From: Hydractinia symbiolongicarpus
Taxonomy: Eukaryota; Cnidaria; Hydrozoa; Anthoathecata; Hydractiniidae
Direction: 5' to 3'
NCBI RefSeq assembly: GCF_029227915.1
Contig: NC_079883.1
Location: 16,246,001-16,310,000 of the forward strand
DNA: 64,000 nucleotides
A program made the position numbers and the translations under genes. Shown in pieces: positions 22,024 through 37,000 of this stretch. Under the pieces are notes generated by a model that worked only from the letters and a program-made list of their open reading frames with translations, searched no databases and was not told the origin of the DNA. How positions within the stretch are numbered: position 1 is the first letter of the stretch; each line of letters starts with the position of its first letter.

Positions 22024-25000
22024 GTATGCAAAATAAATTTTTAAAGTGCTTTTTGAAGGCTTTAACCCTATGTGGCATGGAATTTTTGGACTTTGAAAAT
22101 ATAAAGGGGTATAAAGTGACCGCAATTCACAACTTCTGACAGAGTTTTGACATAAAAACTGCTACAATTGTAGTATAAAAAGAGGAAATAAATTAGAATA
22201 ATCAGCAATTTTATAATCCGAAAAAATTCTATATTCTGTTAAAATCGCGTTTGAGAATGTTCATTTTATTTTAATTTTCTGTTAGTATTATCTAGAAGTA
22301 GTACTTATGGTTTTTGCAAAATCCTGAAAAATTTAAGATACTTCATATAATGGACTATAATAAAGAAAATGGGGGGACAACAGATTTGACAGGTGAAAAA
22401 TTTAGCTGTTTGAATTAATAACAAACACTTTTTAATCATATGATCATTAGAACGAATTAATAGCATTTTAGTATACTATGGTGGTTTTAAACAATGTTCA
22501 ATAACTTGTAACTTTATCAATAAGAGGGTCAGAATTTTTGGAAACGATATTAGTCATATGATTAGTGTTGATGACACTTTATCCCCCCTTAATACCAATA
22601 GGGTTACGGAAATGAAAATATCCTGCGTTCCTGTCATTTTTTGTATAATGTATTTATTTAAAATGCAAGATGTTGTTAAGCATAAGTATATCATTGTAGA
22701 TAATCCTGAGATGTTTCTGTTAGAAACCTATAATAATAACAGAAAATAGCAATTTTGAGTAATTGCATATCACGTTCTGATGAACGCTTTTAATATCTGC
22801 AACTTCCAGTATACAACAGCAAATTTTTTTATCCAGGTCCTACTGTGACACGAATTGGTATGGGAAGGATTGTAATACCTATTGCGTCGCAAGGAACGAC
22901 AAGGAGGGACATTACAAATGTGATCAGAACACTGGTGATATGTTATGTTTAATTGGATGGGCTGGACGACAATGTAAAGAAGGTATTGTAGTTTGTAAAC
23001 CAGGGATGGTAATGAAAAGGTATATGTTACATTAGACTGCGCGAATTAGGCAAACAATAACTCAACCTTAAAGAAATTGGTGCATTAACATGTTTCGTAC
23101 TGTTAGAACCGCAATTTCATGTAGAATTCACACTAAGAGCCTCATATCTGGTTCCTCAGAGGATAAAAATTACGTAACAAAGCGCGAAATACACCCACGA
23201 ATATACGAGTTATAAGCTGAAGAATTTTTCAATTAATATTGTAAAAATGTTTTGGCATATAGAAATTGATTTACATTACTCTTGAGATGATATGCCATAC
23301 CACCAATCTCGCCTAGACTTCTTATTTTCATCTTTAGTGCATTTTAAAGACCAAAATTCGTAGAATTTTTTGTCCAGGAATCAGTGTCTAGCCTTAAACC
23401 TGTCTTCCAGGCGTAGTAGAAACAACCATTCCATTCCAAGAAAGGCGCCTCTTTCATCTATAGTACAGACATGGTGGTTAACATTGTCTTCTGACCACTG
23501 GCTAAACGATCCACTCAGATTTGTTTTGAGAAAATCAATCGCACTTTCACTGCAAACAACAGATTGTTTAAATCGCGTTGCTTCCTCTGGGCTAATAGAG
23601 AACTCCAATCTGTTAAGCTCTGTTAGCAGCCACTTTGATCCAAAAACCTATATTATCTTAATTGATTTAAATTTAACTGTATTACTTGTTTAGCCATATG
23701 TAGCCCAGAATGTGATCTGCAACATGCTAACTGCACAAAGCCTGGTGATTGTGAGTAAGTTGTGAAAATTATTATTCATTACTAAATGTGTGATAATTGT
23801 ATCTGCTCTTCTTCATTGCTTATTTGTAAGAGTAGGGTCATATTTCAAAGTCACCTGCTTAAGACGAGTTAATCTCAGAAAAGCTCAAAAAATCCTGATA
23901 TAACTGCCCATGTTAATAAACGCCCATGTAAAAGCATTGAAAAAACGAAAACCTGTTCCTAAGAATGCGAAATGCGCCCGTGAAAGAAAGGGGAAAATAT
24001 CATAATGTCAAAGTACCATAAGGTAACTAAAAACATGTAATCAACTTTATAAAGTTGATAATCTTATTTCTGATTGTTTATTTTGTCTTAGGTCTCCGGT
24101 TTAGGTTGATAGGGTAGCATTTTGATACTGACGAAACCTTGATATAAGTTACATAATTGTAACCTTGAAGGAAGAAATGTCTTTCTTCCTCCAAGTGGTA
24201 ACTAAGTTCTGTGTTTTACTAACTTGTTAATATGCAATGTAGGCTTTTTGTTTCTGACAAAACTATGTTATACCTGATTAAATCTAGGAGGATAAAAAAG
24301 ATAGATTATATCTATTGGGATCTAAACAATAGCTGGGGGCTGTCAGGTATTATTTTAAACAATTCTTGCTCCGTTTACCTAGTTTAGATTTAGATACACA
24401 AGCTTTAAGAAATTTTAAAAAATCATAAAAATTCCTCTTTATTTGTGGAGCCATTTTGAGAAGATTGAAATGGGAACTTCAAAGTTCTTAAGGTTCGTCA
24501 TTGGCTGCTCTAAGTAGAGATAATTCTTGTGATGTTTCTTTGCGATTGATGTAAGGGCACTTCTTATAAGTATCGAGAAGAAATGCACTTCTTATCAGTA
24601 TCGAGAAGAAAGTATCAGGTTTCATTTTATTAGAATGTATTCATTTGCAAACACAAAACATATTCAAATTTACCCATATTGAAAGGATAGATATATTTTA
24701 ATAAACTTTTTTCTTATGTTGTACGACAATAGCTATAGCTAAAGAAAAAATGACTGTCTAGAATTGCAAAGAAACATATCCCAAATAATGTACCTAAATA
24801 CTGAGACATACTTTTAATATAACTTAACACATAAGCAAAAAAGGGTCATACTAGAGGATGTCAAGCATACTCCTGTATTTTTATTGGCGTTTTAAAAAAT
24901 CTCTTCACAGTATTTGTCAGGCCTTGAAAAACTTGATATCACACGACATGGCATTGAGAGCCGTGAATATCCATCATTATCTGAGGAAAAACCCTGGAAA

Positions 25001-28000
25001 CTTAAATACACTTTTGAAAACAGGATTTTTTTTTAAATTTCCTGATTTTTCGAAATTTTTTTTTACGGTCTCTTCAACTTGCATAAAGAGAGCCTTATAT
25101 TTTACCCCGTATTTGTCTAATTCCTTGATTTTCCGAGCAAATCTTTCAGTCCCAAGAAGCCAATACACCTTTTCACAGTTGAATAAAAATAACCTACCCT
25201 TATTTTATCCAACTCAAGTAATCTGTCCAACTAGTTGCACTGTACTAATCATCTTAAAACCAATTTGGAAGACATAACTTCAATATTAAAACTGAAAATG
25301 ACCCTTTCTTTTTACCAAAAATACCCACTGCTATTGGCTGGCAAACGTGTTTGTTGTTGTTTTCTTCAGTTTCTGCGCAGTAGCCTTCGCGCAGATTTTT
25401 CTCATAGCCGCACGGCATTGTCTTTTGAAACCACTACATATCATGATAACTGAAAACGTTTACAAGCCGAAATTTTCGAATTATTAACTAGGCAATCTTA
25501 AAAAAACATCGAAGAATACTATTTTTTTGCAAATGTATGGTTGGGATTGCGATAATGATAGAGTATTAATTAATGCGATAAATAAAATCCGAAAATCCAC
25601 TGCTAGTTTTTGTTAAATGATTCTTATCTTGAGGAGGTAACTTGAAGGCTTCACCAGTCTGAATACTATTGTATTGGTTACTGAAAGATAAGAACAGAAC
25701 TAACACAAATTGCAACATCAACAACTGTCAGGTCTTAAGTAACAATTTGAAAAAAACTGTCCTAGCCAACTGGTTGATTTTTCTTCGGAAAGAAAACAAA
25801 TTTTAATTAAGTTATTTGTTAAAAAGATAAGAAAAAATATCACACTAACACATATTTATTGTTTTTTTTGTTTTTCAAAGTTTTTAACCAACCCTTGATT
25901 TTCCCAATCCCCGATTTTTCAAACTTTTTTTTCAGTTCCTTGGGAGTTCGAGAAATAGGGGTACTACTGTATTCCCTAAAACGCGTCCGTTTAGTGGATA
26001 AATCGTCTTTACATTGTGTTTCCCGCCTTTTAAACAGTTTCCTTTTTTTTACACTGCCTTGATTGTACCTCGGGATTTTTCTTGTATTTGTGCTTACTTA
26101 TAAAAAATTTTAATATCCTCCCTAAATTTTGCTTTTCCATTAAGCTTAAGTCTTATTGGACTTTTTAGTATATATTGTTTGATGCGTCATATATTTCTTT
26201 TGTAATTATGTTCAATTGTTCTTTATCATGTGCTCCATTTGTGAGTATATTTTTAAAAAAATGTTACAATCTTGTTAAGCGAAGCAAGAGAAATTTTAAA
26301 ATAAACTACAACGAAACTGTTGTAGTTTTCGATATTTTATTTTTCAAATTGTTACTTAAGGCCTGAGAAATACGAACAACACGTAGAAGTTACAGAGCAG
26401 CGGCATTAAGGGACCCCAAATACCCATCAGGAATGTTGGTTAATAGGGCTGTGGCAAAAAGCAAGCAGACCTGTAAATTGCTAAATAAGAGATATTTGTT
26501 TAAGAAACTACAATGTGTGTTTTATAAGTAAACTTGTGTCGCTGTAACTGTTTTGGACACAGTCCATTCTTGAAAGGTTTTATTGTAAAAAAATCAGGTG
26601 TGTAATTTCATATTTTAGCTGTCACCCCGGATGGCAAGATAATCCTAACAAACCAAACACTTGTAACACTTGCATATCAAAACATGGTTGCTGTGAGTTT
26701 TAAAATGCCCTTCGCATTTTTTTTTGTTTTATTTTTTTTTTTTGTTTATTGGGCAGAGCCACCAACCCCAATCCGTCTTCCCCTCTGCTTCCCTAGAAAA
26801 AAGATGTGTTAGACATGCCATCCAAGGGCTTTATAAAAATGTTGATTTAAATCGTGCATTTCTAATACTAGTTTTGACGCCATTTTTATTTGGAATCTTT
26901 TCAACAACTTTGTTCGGACATTATTATTCCTTATCATGTTATTTGTTATTTTTTTCGTTTTTCTGTCTTACTTTTATGTAATTGTACTTTTTTTCTTGTT
27001 TTTAGTGAATGGCTATTGTGTTTATGGTAACGATTGTCAATGTCGAAAGGACTGGGTAGGAGAGCAGTGTGATAACGGTACGGTTGTATTAAGTCACCAA
27101 GAAGGGGAGTGCATGAGAAAAATGTGAAGGAGAGTTCTGTACTGCATTACTAGATTAAGTATAGGTATAAGTTATCGCTGGCCACCTTGCCTTGCCTTAT
27201 ACACTACTATACAACCTGTGAAGACTTTATGTTCAGAGGGCGTGATGTAAACATAGCTTTGATGATTTATAGATAACAATACTTGCAGAACATCACCTTG
27301 CCAAAATGGCGCAACTTGTGTCAACAATGGTCCAGATTCCTATTATTGTGTATGTCAGGCTGGTTACACCGGTTTTAACTGCAGTTTAGGTAAATATGCA
27401 TCTGCAAACTGGTTTTCAAGTTGTTTTGTTTTTTGATCGTATTAAAAAGAGGAAAGCATCTCATGAAACGAAGTTGTTTCTGTGCTTTGACTTTTACACT
27501 TTTGATCTTGTAAACTAATACATTATTTAAGACATTTCGATGACTTCATCATTTAGAAATTGATCTGTGTGTTCCGTCTCCGTGCAAAAACGGTGCGGAA
27601 TGTATTAACAAGCGTACTGATTACATGTGCCCGTGCCCCGCTGGTTACACTGATAAGAACTGTGTGACAAGTAAGTAAAATTTATGATTTATTAATTTAT
27701 AGATTCGACCTGATATCTTTTTTCTGTACAGCTTCTTATATCAATATAGGCAATGCGGTATATACTCCTTGTAAATTAAAGGTTGTAAGCCTGTTCAAAT
27801 GTGTGGCTCAAAACTCTAAACTTAAAACTCAAAGTTAAACACTACCCAAGGTATGAATCCGCAATATTCTGTGTTTTTTTCTCAGTTTTTAAAATTCGTT
27901 AATTGATTATCAGCTGCTACAATCCTGCTATTTTTCAAATTTAGTCAAAAGCAGCGTTTACATCTAATAGCTTTTTTAACACGCCCGCACATAATGAACA

Positions 28001-31000
28001 TGTTCATAAAAAGCGACTACTAAATTTAAAAAAATGTGCCGGAAATACATATTACCGTAATGCTTCAATTTTGAAGGGCGTTTATTGAAAGGGGGCGTTT
28101 AAAAAAGGGTGGCGTTTTTTTACGCTCGTCTTTTTCAAGTTTATGCTATCATTTTATCAATCAAGATCCAGGGAATAAAATAAAAGCAAAAACAACTGGT
28201 AAACGGCATCTTAAAGTTAGACTTGTTGTACAGGCAAAGTTTATCTTCCTTCTTTTTACCAATGTATTAAAAATGAGAGATAAAAATGTGTTTAGTTGTA
28301 TTTATGAAATTTCTATATTATAATAGCACCATTAAAATTGCCTTTTAATTAAAAAAGCAAAACAATAACAGTTATTGATTTTTTCATATGCTTTTACTAT
28401 CGCCTCGAATAAACGCCCCTTATGAGAGAGGGGTGTCTATTGGAGGGGGCGTTTATTTAAAAAAAGACTAAAAAGCGGGGGCGTTTATTCGAAGCATTAC
28501 GATATGCATCTTCTTGTTTTGAGCAACTGTCAGTAACCTGTAATTCATACTGTATCTTTAGAATTGCGATGCAGTACTACATTTTATATTTTGTGGAGAT
28601 TCCAAGCTCCAAACAAATAATGTAATAAAAAATGACGACTGTGTACTTCTTATCCATTCTGTGATTAAAAATAATATTTAGAAGAGTTTAATGTGAAATA
28701 CTAATCTATGATGGTTAAACAACATGAAAGTTAAGTTGAGAATGAAAGTAACATCGATTTTCAAGAATTTTGGTTAGTTGCTGCACACTACCTTTCTTTA
28801 TGCATCATGATCAATTTTTTATGGAAATTTGTATCTTTAAGGATACAATTTAGTTTATATTAGTAAACAACACATTTAATTTAAAAACGCTCAAAATTAT
28901 TACTTAAACAGGATACAAAATACAACCACGCATTTAAGGTGTTTAGAACTTATCCTGGTGGTACACTGCAATCTCTTTTTTTGATATTTGCTTCATTTTA
29001 ACAATTTGACGAGACTAAATGCTTAAAATAATCTAGCTGCTAAAAAACGAATTATTTTATGTTTAGGTCTTATGTAAAGAACTAGCAGTACAAGTTTTCG
29101 GATTTACAGCTTGTGTCTTGTTTTTGTTCCTTGTTCCATCTTTGGATTATTGTCCCAGAATTAAAAGTTCATAATCTTCAAACATTTTTTAAAACCATTA
29201 CGCTTTTTTTATTACCTAAATACAAACCTGAATGGCATATCCTCCAAAGTATCAGGTTTGACTATAATTTATTATTTAACTTTTCTAAAAAGATTTTATT
29301 ATCTTAGTAAATTGCTCTGGCTAGGTCCATTTTTTCTTGCACAGAATTTAACTACTCTAAATAATTGATTTTAACGGAAATTGTGTACTTTGATCATTTC
29401 TGTGGCAGCTTACTTAGGGAAAAAAGAATACTCGGAGAATAAGGAAGGACATGTCAACTACCTTAAGTGGATAGCCATTTAATACTCCGCTTTAATAAGC
29501 ATGTCCTAATCCACGTTTTGGTCTGTAAAAACCTCGCAGTAAGGATAAAGGTCATGTTGTGCGCAGAAGCAATGAGAACCCTTTTTAGATTTTTTAACAA
29601 AATAATCTATAAACCTTGAATATGTGAATATTGCCCACTTCAAAATGCGTGAACCTTGTACAATAAAAAACGCGTATAATTGCTTCTGGGGACAAACTTG
29701 GACACTTCCAGTGTTGGAGTTTAACCAGTTGTAGTATTCGTGTTTTCTTGGCCATAGTGTAGGTTTGTTACTTTTTCGACATGCAAAAAATAATTGCTTA
29801 GTAATATATTGTTTTGGGTGTTATATAGACATTGATGACTGTACCCCCAACTTATGCTTAAATGGTGCAACTTGTAAGGTTTGTTAAAATAAATTATTTT
29901 TCTTTTACTACTTTACTTCGAAAAGAATATGGCGTGTGTTATATCAACATTTAGGAGGGCTTCCACGAGGCAACTCTGGCTGCAAATATTATATTGAGAT
30001 ATATCTGGGCATGCGCAGTGTTTATTTCTTTTATTCTGTTTCAAAATTTGCGTCATTAAAAATACACCTTTTTTTCTTTTTTACATATTAATGAAGAAGT
30101 AGTAGCAAAAACCCTTAAAAATCCTAAAAAAAACTAAAATAGACTACAACCTCAAAGCTATAACTTACGTCTTGAATCTCCACTTTTAGAATTCGTTTTA
30201 TCGATAAGAAATCTTCAGCCAATCGTAAATAAAATTAAAATCCTATCGTAAAATAATTGTCAAATATTCGGGACAAGCGTTATTTATCAGTACGGTTATT
30301 TTTTGTGCAACTTTAAGAAATGAAGAAATGAAACGCAGGGTAAGGATGTTGTCATGAGTTTAAAATGAAACCTTTCTGGGCTACTACGATTTTAGTTAGT
30401 TTAATTTACAACTCTGAAATTAGGGGTAAATTAGTCTGTCAAATATGGTTCAAAAACAAAACACAGAATATTTTTCCTTACGTAGGACGGTATCAACAGC
30501 TTTAACTGCACATGCGCAAAAGGCTTTACTGGTGCTACATGTAACATAAACATTGACGATTGTAAGACAAACCAATGCCAAAATGGTGGCGTATGTTTTG
30601 ATCTTGTTGCAAACTTTTCTTGTCAGTGTAAACAGGGGTTTACAGGCAGATTTTGTGAGGTTGATATTGACGAGTGCACTTCATCACCGTGTTTAAATGG
30701 AGGTAGGAAGTGATTTCTCTTATGACGTGAGCTGTCTAATATCTTTTGTAACTTCAGCGGTGTTGTAAATTATTCATCATAAATCTGTTTATTAAACAAT
30801 CATTCAAGTTAACTTCACAAAAGAAACAAGCAATTAAGAAAAACTGATTGATTGTACGCTTCATTTCTCTAGGTAAATGCACAAACTTAGTCAACAATTA
30901 TGACTGTCAATGTGTGCTGGGCTTTAATGGCAGGAGATGCGGAAACAACCGCGACGACTGTCCTTCTGGAACTTGTGGGTTGGGAAATTGCACGGATCTT

Positions 31001-34000
31001 GTCAACGACTATAAGGTAAGGTCCTCTTATACGTATTCCGATCTTTCAGGTCTATCTGTTATCTGGCCAAATAACTGAGAAACGGGTAAAAATAACTGTC
31101 GTCATCCGCTGCGTGGGTAACAAGGGATTGCCTGGAACTAAAAGGGGAAAAAATCCCATCCGTTTCAGTAACGATCGGTTGGTAAGGGCATCAAAACGAC
31201 CTTTAAATCCCCATATCTTTTCCACCGTTCGTCAAAAGTGCATGATACTATACATTTTCTTATTCAGCGGCTGAAGCTCTACACCATTAGGGTAAACAAA
31301 TTTCCGAAATAGTTTTAAAAAATTTACTAGTTATTGGTAACATCATCAAAATTATTAAACATTGATATCTCCTCAACCGCTCAAATCAATCTATGTAATA
31401 AAGAATAACACTCTAGAAAGTTGTGCATTTTGTATTTTGCTTTTTCAAAAAATAAATATTCAACTCATTAACATTAGTGACAGGATATTATCAAGGAATT
31501 GAAAAGATAATATTGACACACCTGAATTCGTTGCAAAAAGCAAACAGAGATAATGGGTTTCAGAGGAGCTGTTTTTAGTTAAACACCTTATAATGTGCAA
31601 GTTGTACATTTAGAAATAAAGAATTCTATCGTAATGCGAGGTATATTTGCATATGATTCTCCAATCTATATACATAATAACAAAATATCCATGTTTAAAT
31701 AAATTATAAAAAGGTCTGACTTAGAAACTTCCGTAACAACTCTTTCATAACTGCTATACGGTTGTTAGAGTCACAAGATTTAGGTATATTGCTTAAAATA
31801 TAAATGCAGGCAAAGAGCTGTCTATTACTTTATATGTATATAGCTGCATGACACTTCATTATGCACCCTTTTTTATTATTTCGTAAAAGGGGTGAGGTAG
31901 TGACTCCTGACTATAATTATGCAGCAAATGTTATATTCAACTAGTGCTGGAAAATGGTTGATGATTAATAGCTTTGATAAAAAAAATAAAACTTATTAGC
32001 TACCTTGCTAGGTCTAATTTAAAAAAACTATCAAACCTGCTTTTTTTTGCTAGTTGGTTCGTACAAAACGTTAACCAAATCCAACATTGGGCAGTGTATT
32101 AAACAATAGCCATGTCTTTTTACCTTCTTTATCAGGTTGTAGTCGTAGCATGACTAATTATTTCCTGCATTGACATCACCGAGATACTTTACAATATTTT
32201 TATGCGTCTGCTTGCTCATCAATAAAGTATTCTTTTTTTTAGTTTGTAAAGCCAGCCATGAATAAAATTTATCATTATTCTCACTCATTGTAGACTTTTT
32301 AGGTAATTAAATTAAATCAAGTTAAAGTAAAATTAAGTTAAACTGCAACACAACACGCTACTTTGTCGCCCAGCATGTGCACAAATAATGGCCTGTACAA
32401 TGTAGGCAAACTTTGTACAAATCTGGAAAAAAAAACTGGTTACGAATTTATGGTCAAGATTGGTACGGAACAAGATCAATTTTTCCTAAGAACAATATTA
32501 TTTTAAAGGACACCACCAGCTGCTTACTTTTTTTTCGAAACTCACAGTCAGCATTTCATTCATTTCAAATGATTTTTATGCACGTAAAAGAAAGTTAGGG
32601 GCTGTTTATATGGAGCGGGCTGGCTTGGCAAACCGAGTTGACTCACTTGCCGGGCTGGATTTTAACTTGTGTTTATATGCGAAAAAAACTATCTCGGTTA
32701 GGCGGACTAGCTCTGAACAATGAAAGCGTTAAATAATGCCGAACAAAAGAAATAATTTTCATAAAAAAAGACAAAAAGTAGTTAAGTCAGCATAATAAAC
32801 CATCTCGCCTAGGCGGGCCAGCCCGCTTTGTTACTATTTATATTGAGTTTTATCCAGCCCGCTTGCCTCAGGTAAAATAGGCGAGATCTTGGCAAGCGGG
32901 CCAGCTCGCCTCTCTATATAAACGAAATTTTAAATTCCTTCGAAAATAGCACTTGGCTCGGCTTCCATATAAACAGCCTCGTAAAGGTTGTTTATCATAT
33001 AAACAGCTCCTAAATAGTAGTAAAGAGTAACGCGACTAAAAATTATTGCATGATAATTTGGTATTATCGTATCAAGCCACATGGCAAAGAATTGTATTAC
33101 ATGCTCCCCTTTCATTTCAGTGATGGAGCCAATCTTATACCCATGCAGTTCTTTTTTAACATTTTTTTTCATGTAAAAGAATGAAACTGCTTGAAAAGAT
33201 TAAGGAGCACAAAATATTGTTGTCGAATAAATTAAATTAAGATTGTTCTTTATATTGTATCGTCTATGTATGTATGCAAAAATATTAAATCAACTTATGA
33301 ATTGAATAATTATTGACCTAAAATTTTATGCGTGTATTTTTTTTCAACAATATTCCGCGAAATAATATTTTTATAAAAAGATTATTCCGTTTATCGGGCC
33401 TTTACAGAATTTTATCTTTATTTTATGTTAATAGTATTATCAAAATGTGTAAATATGTTGCATTGATGAGCATTGCAAGCTCTTTACAATGAAGGCGATA
33501 GTTTAACAAATTTCTGAATTATCAATTCTGAATATATCAATTATTTTCTCAAACATTTTGTCTACTAAGTGGATTTCTCCATGTGACTTATATCCTAGTT
33601 CCTAGTAACGAAGTACAAATTTAAATAATACAATACTAAGTGGTTTTCAATGTAACAGACGAGGTGATATAATTAAATTTTATTTTATGCAATTACTTCT
33701 CACTTAACCAATTCCTAGTCATCAAAAAGGATAGCTTGCATTATTTCTCTGTGCATTCCGGTAAAGCATAAAATCTGTTCAGACGCGGATATTTAACTAA
33801 TGAACTCATAATTTTTTTAACTGTCAGTGTTTTGACTTACCAAGAAATCTAAAAAAGTTGTTTTTCCAATGTTTTGTTTAGTGTTCTTGTCCTATTGGAT
33901 ACACTGGTAGAAATTGTGAACTAAACATCAATGACTGTTTACCAAATATCTGCCATAATGGCACTTGCCACGATGGTGTTAATTCGTACAACTGCTCATG

Positions 34001-37000
34001 TAAAGCAGGATTCACTGGAAGAAACTGTCAAATCGACATAAATGACTGTGACAACAACCCGTGTGAAAATGATGCAACTTGTGTGGATGCAGTAAATGAT
34101 TATTCGTGTTTGTGCAAAAGGGGATGGACACGAAAGAATTGTGATTTTAATATAGATGATTGCATTATACCGTGCGCCAAAGGAAGCACTGGGTTTTGTA
34201 CTACATCTCCTTGTTTGAATGGAGCGAGTTGTGTTGATGGTGTTGCTAATTTTACATGTAATTGCTCTCAAGGATACAAAGGTAATGTTGAAATATTCTG
34301 TTCTGTTAATTGAAAGTTAAGAAATAAATACACAAAAAATTTTTCTCTTCACGTTGTACTTGGAGTTGGCTTGATGAGTCTTATAATATCTCCGCAAAAA
34401 AAAAAGAGCTGTGACAAAATAGTACTTCGTGACTGTTTTTTTGTGCTCTGTTGACCTAATGCATTAATCATTTTTTTTAATATTTTTTTACATACATGAT
34501 TCATATTTATCAGATCCTACGGTCCACACCTCTTCTCATGCTTATCACAAATTTCCAAACAGTACAAATTCAAAGCCTATAGAACAATTCGTGATATCAC
34601 GACATGCTAAAAGTCGCTGATGCGAATGTGAAAAGAAATAACTTTTTTAGGAGAAAACTTTTGCGGTTGATAGAAAGAAGATATCTTCCATTGTTTATTT
34701 GTACCCTGATAATTTAGCATTTCATGTTTATTAACAGGTCACACCAGTCTTTGTATAATACGAGATTACCTTCCAACTAGTTTTTTATAGATTGTCTTAT
34801 AGCAACGAAATTCTCATAGATCATTTCCAATGGAAATATTTTGCGGGAATAATATTTTTCAAATCGTACAAAAACCGCAAAAGTTTCTTCCGGAAAAACC
34901 TAGACAACCCAGGTTTTCCAATACCCTGAAAGGTCGGCAATTTACCCCAGGTAGAATTTAAAAACCAGGAAATGTGGGACACAATCCTAAAATTTCAAAG
35001 TTTAAGTCTTTTTCGTAGTAAATACGCTGTATTTTTAAGCCAAAGATAGCTACTTTTTAAAATTACATACAATGCATATAAATAAAATTAAATGCAGTTA
35101 TACATCTATATTATAATGCCCGTATACGTCTGTCTGTTTGTCTGTCTGTCACGCAAAATGGTAGCTTAGCTGCGCAATAGCGAGAAGCACGCAATGCGGT
35201 ATAAAAAAGACGGGCGAACCCGTGGATTTTCCACGGGCTAACGACTAGTTTACATATACTATTATTATGCTTAAAAGTAGCAACTGAATGTCCTTGAAAT
35301 TGATCTTAAAAATTCTGGAAATTCCATGTTATAAATCTTGTTGTAAAATTGATGATTCAAATAATAAATTTCTTAATAAGTACAATGAACCAAGCAGATC
35401 AAATAGCAATTAAAATTTCAACATCTGAATATTCCAGTTTTGAAGCATGGGAAACTTTCTCCTTTGCTCAGGTATTTTTAAAAACGCTGATCGTTGATGT
35501 TCTGAAAAGAAAAAATATATATTTAAAAAAAGAAAGTTTTTTTAATGTAGTTTGTATTCAGCATTAGTGAAACCTGCATTTTTTATCAACAAGTAAAATC
35601 ACAAAGTAGGCTGGAATATGCTTGTGTGAAAAACACAATCAGGCTTAGAGTATGCTTACGTTGTGCCTATCAAAAAAACTAATTAAAAACTTTAACGTTG
35701 CCTTCCGAGCTAATGGATAGGAAAAAGTAGTCCTGTTTTTAGCAGCCAGACAATGTATTAAGATTAATTAAGCCTTGCAAGACTGTCTAATTTTAATACC
35801 TATAAAAAACACACATCAGAAGGATTCACCAAGGCTGGGCAATATGCTTCGTATATGCTTAAAAAAGTTTCCCATATATGAGCATAAATAGGCTTATAAG
35901 TATTAAAAAAATTATGTAATGAGCCGTTAACACCTTACTTCTTTACTTGCAAAGTTTTTAGCCATTTTTTTAAAAAAAAGCAAAAAGGGAATACTTGATG
36001 AAGGAAAGGCATAAATTAGATGTTGTCGACTTTGTTGTATAAAATCAAGAAGCTTATCATGCCGTCTAATTATCTTCTCTTATAATAATACCAGGCTTCC
36101 GTGTGTCTTCGTGTGACTTGGAGGTGGTGACGTAAGTCATTTTTCACTGCGTGGGTAACTATAGACCACCTGGAATAAATTTGGGTAAGTTTCCCAAACC
36201 AGGGTCCCGAATCCGTTTCGGAATGAACGGGTTGATGACGTCATCAAAAACATTTGAACCTCAATATCCCCTTAAACGTTCGTCCAACGCACATCATCCT
36301 ATACATTTTCTTGATCAGAGTTACAAGATCTATACGATGAAGAAAACAGGTATACAAATTTTGAAAAAAGAATTTTGCGAAATTTTTTTTGTACTTTGGC
36401 AGGTCAGCAAAAAAGTACATAATTCTATACATATTTTGATTAACGTTTCAAGGTCTACACAAGAGTCAACGTGAAAAGAAGTTTCTAATTTTTATGCTTG
36501 TGGACGTTTTGCTGACGTCATCAAAATTTTAATGACGCTTTTTTTCCAATTCCACGGGCTTTATCCACTAGTCGGATATATTAGTCAGAGAAAACAGCTG
36601 TCTTAACGTGGAAGCCCACAATTTGATGTGAAGATTCATTAGACCACGTCCTCTCTGTCAGCATCCAAATATTTTCAACACCATTTGTGTGAAATGACAG
36701 GAGATCCTTGTTAAAAATAGAGTTGGAACGGCTAACAGTTTTCATCCTTGACTGTATAGCTATCTATATTTCCCTTAAAAATTAGTCAGTTAGGCTTAAA
36801 CTACAAGCCTGAGATCCAGTGATTGAGGCAGTTTTTTTCTTTTATCATTTTTTGCTATGGTATACCCTTTGGAACAAAATTCCGCTGTCATAAATGTGTT
36901 CTACTTTTCGTATTGGAAATGCGCAGTCAGCATAGGTTACAATAACTAATTCTAATTTATACAACCAGCAAAACAACGTACCGCGTGTGTTATGACAAGG

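Larger units (their letters stand above)
31016..33881 (+). other. Gene B intron 12 with two transposon remnants
   Basis: It holds a Helitron-like fragment (31060-31400) and a MITE-like element (32598-33010). The rest is AT-rich with no ORF that I can recognise. Confidence 0.5.
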
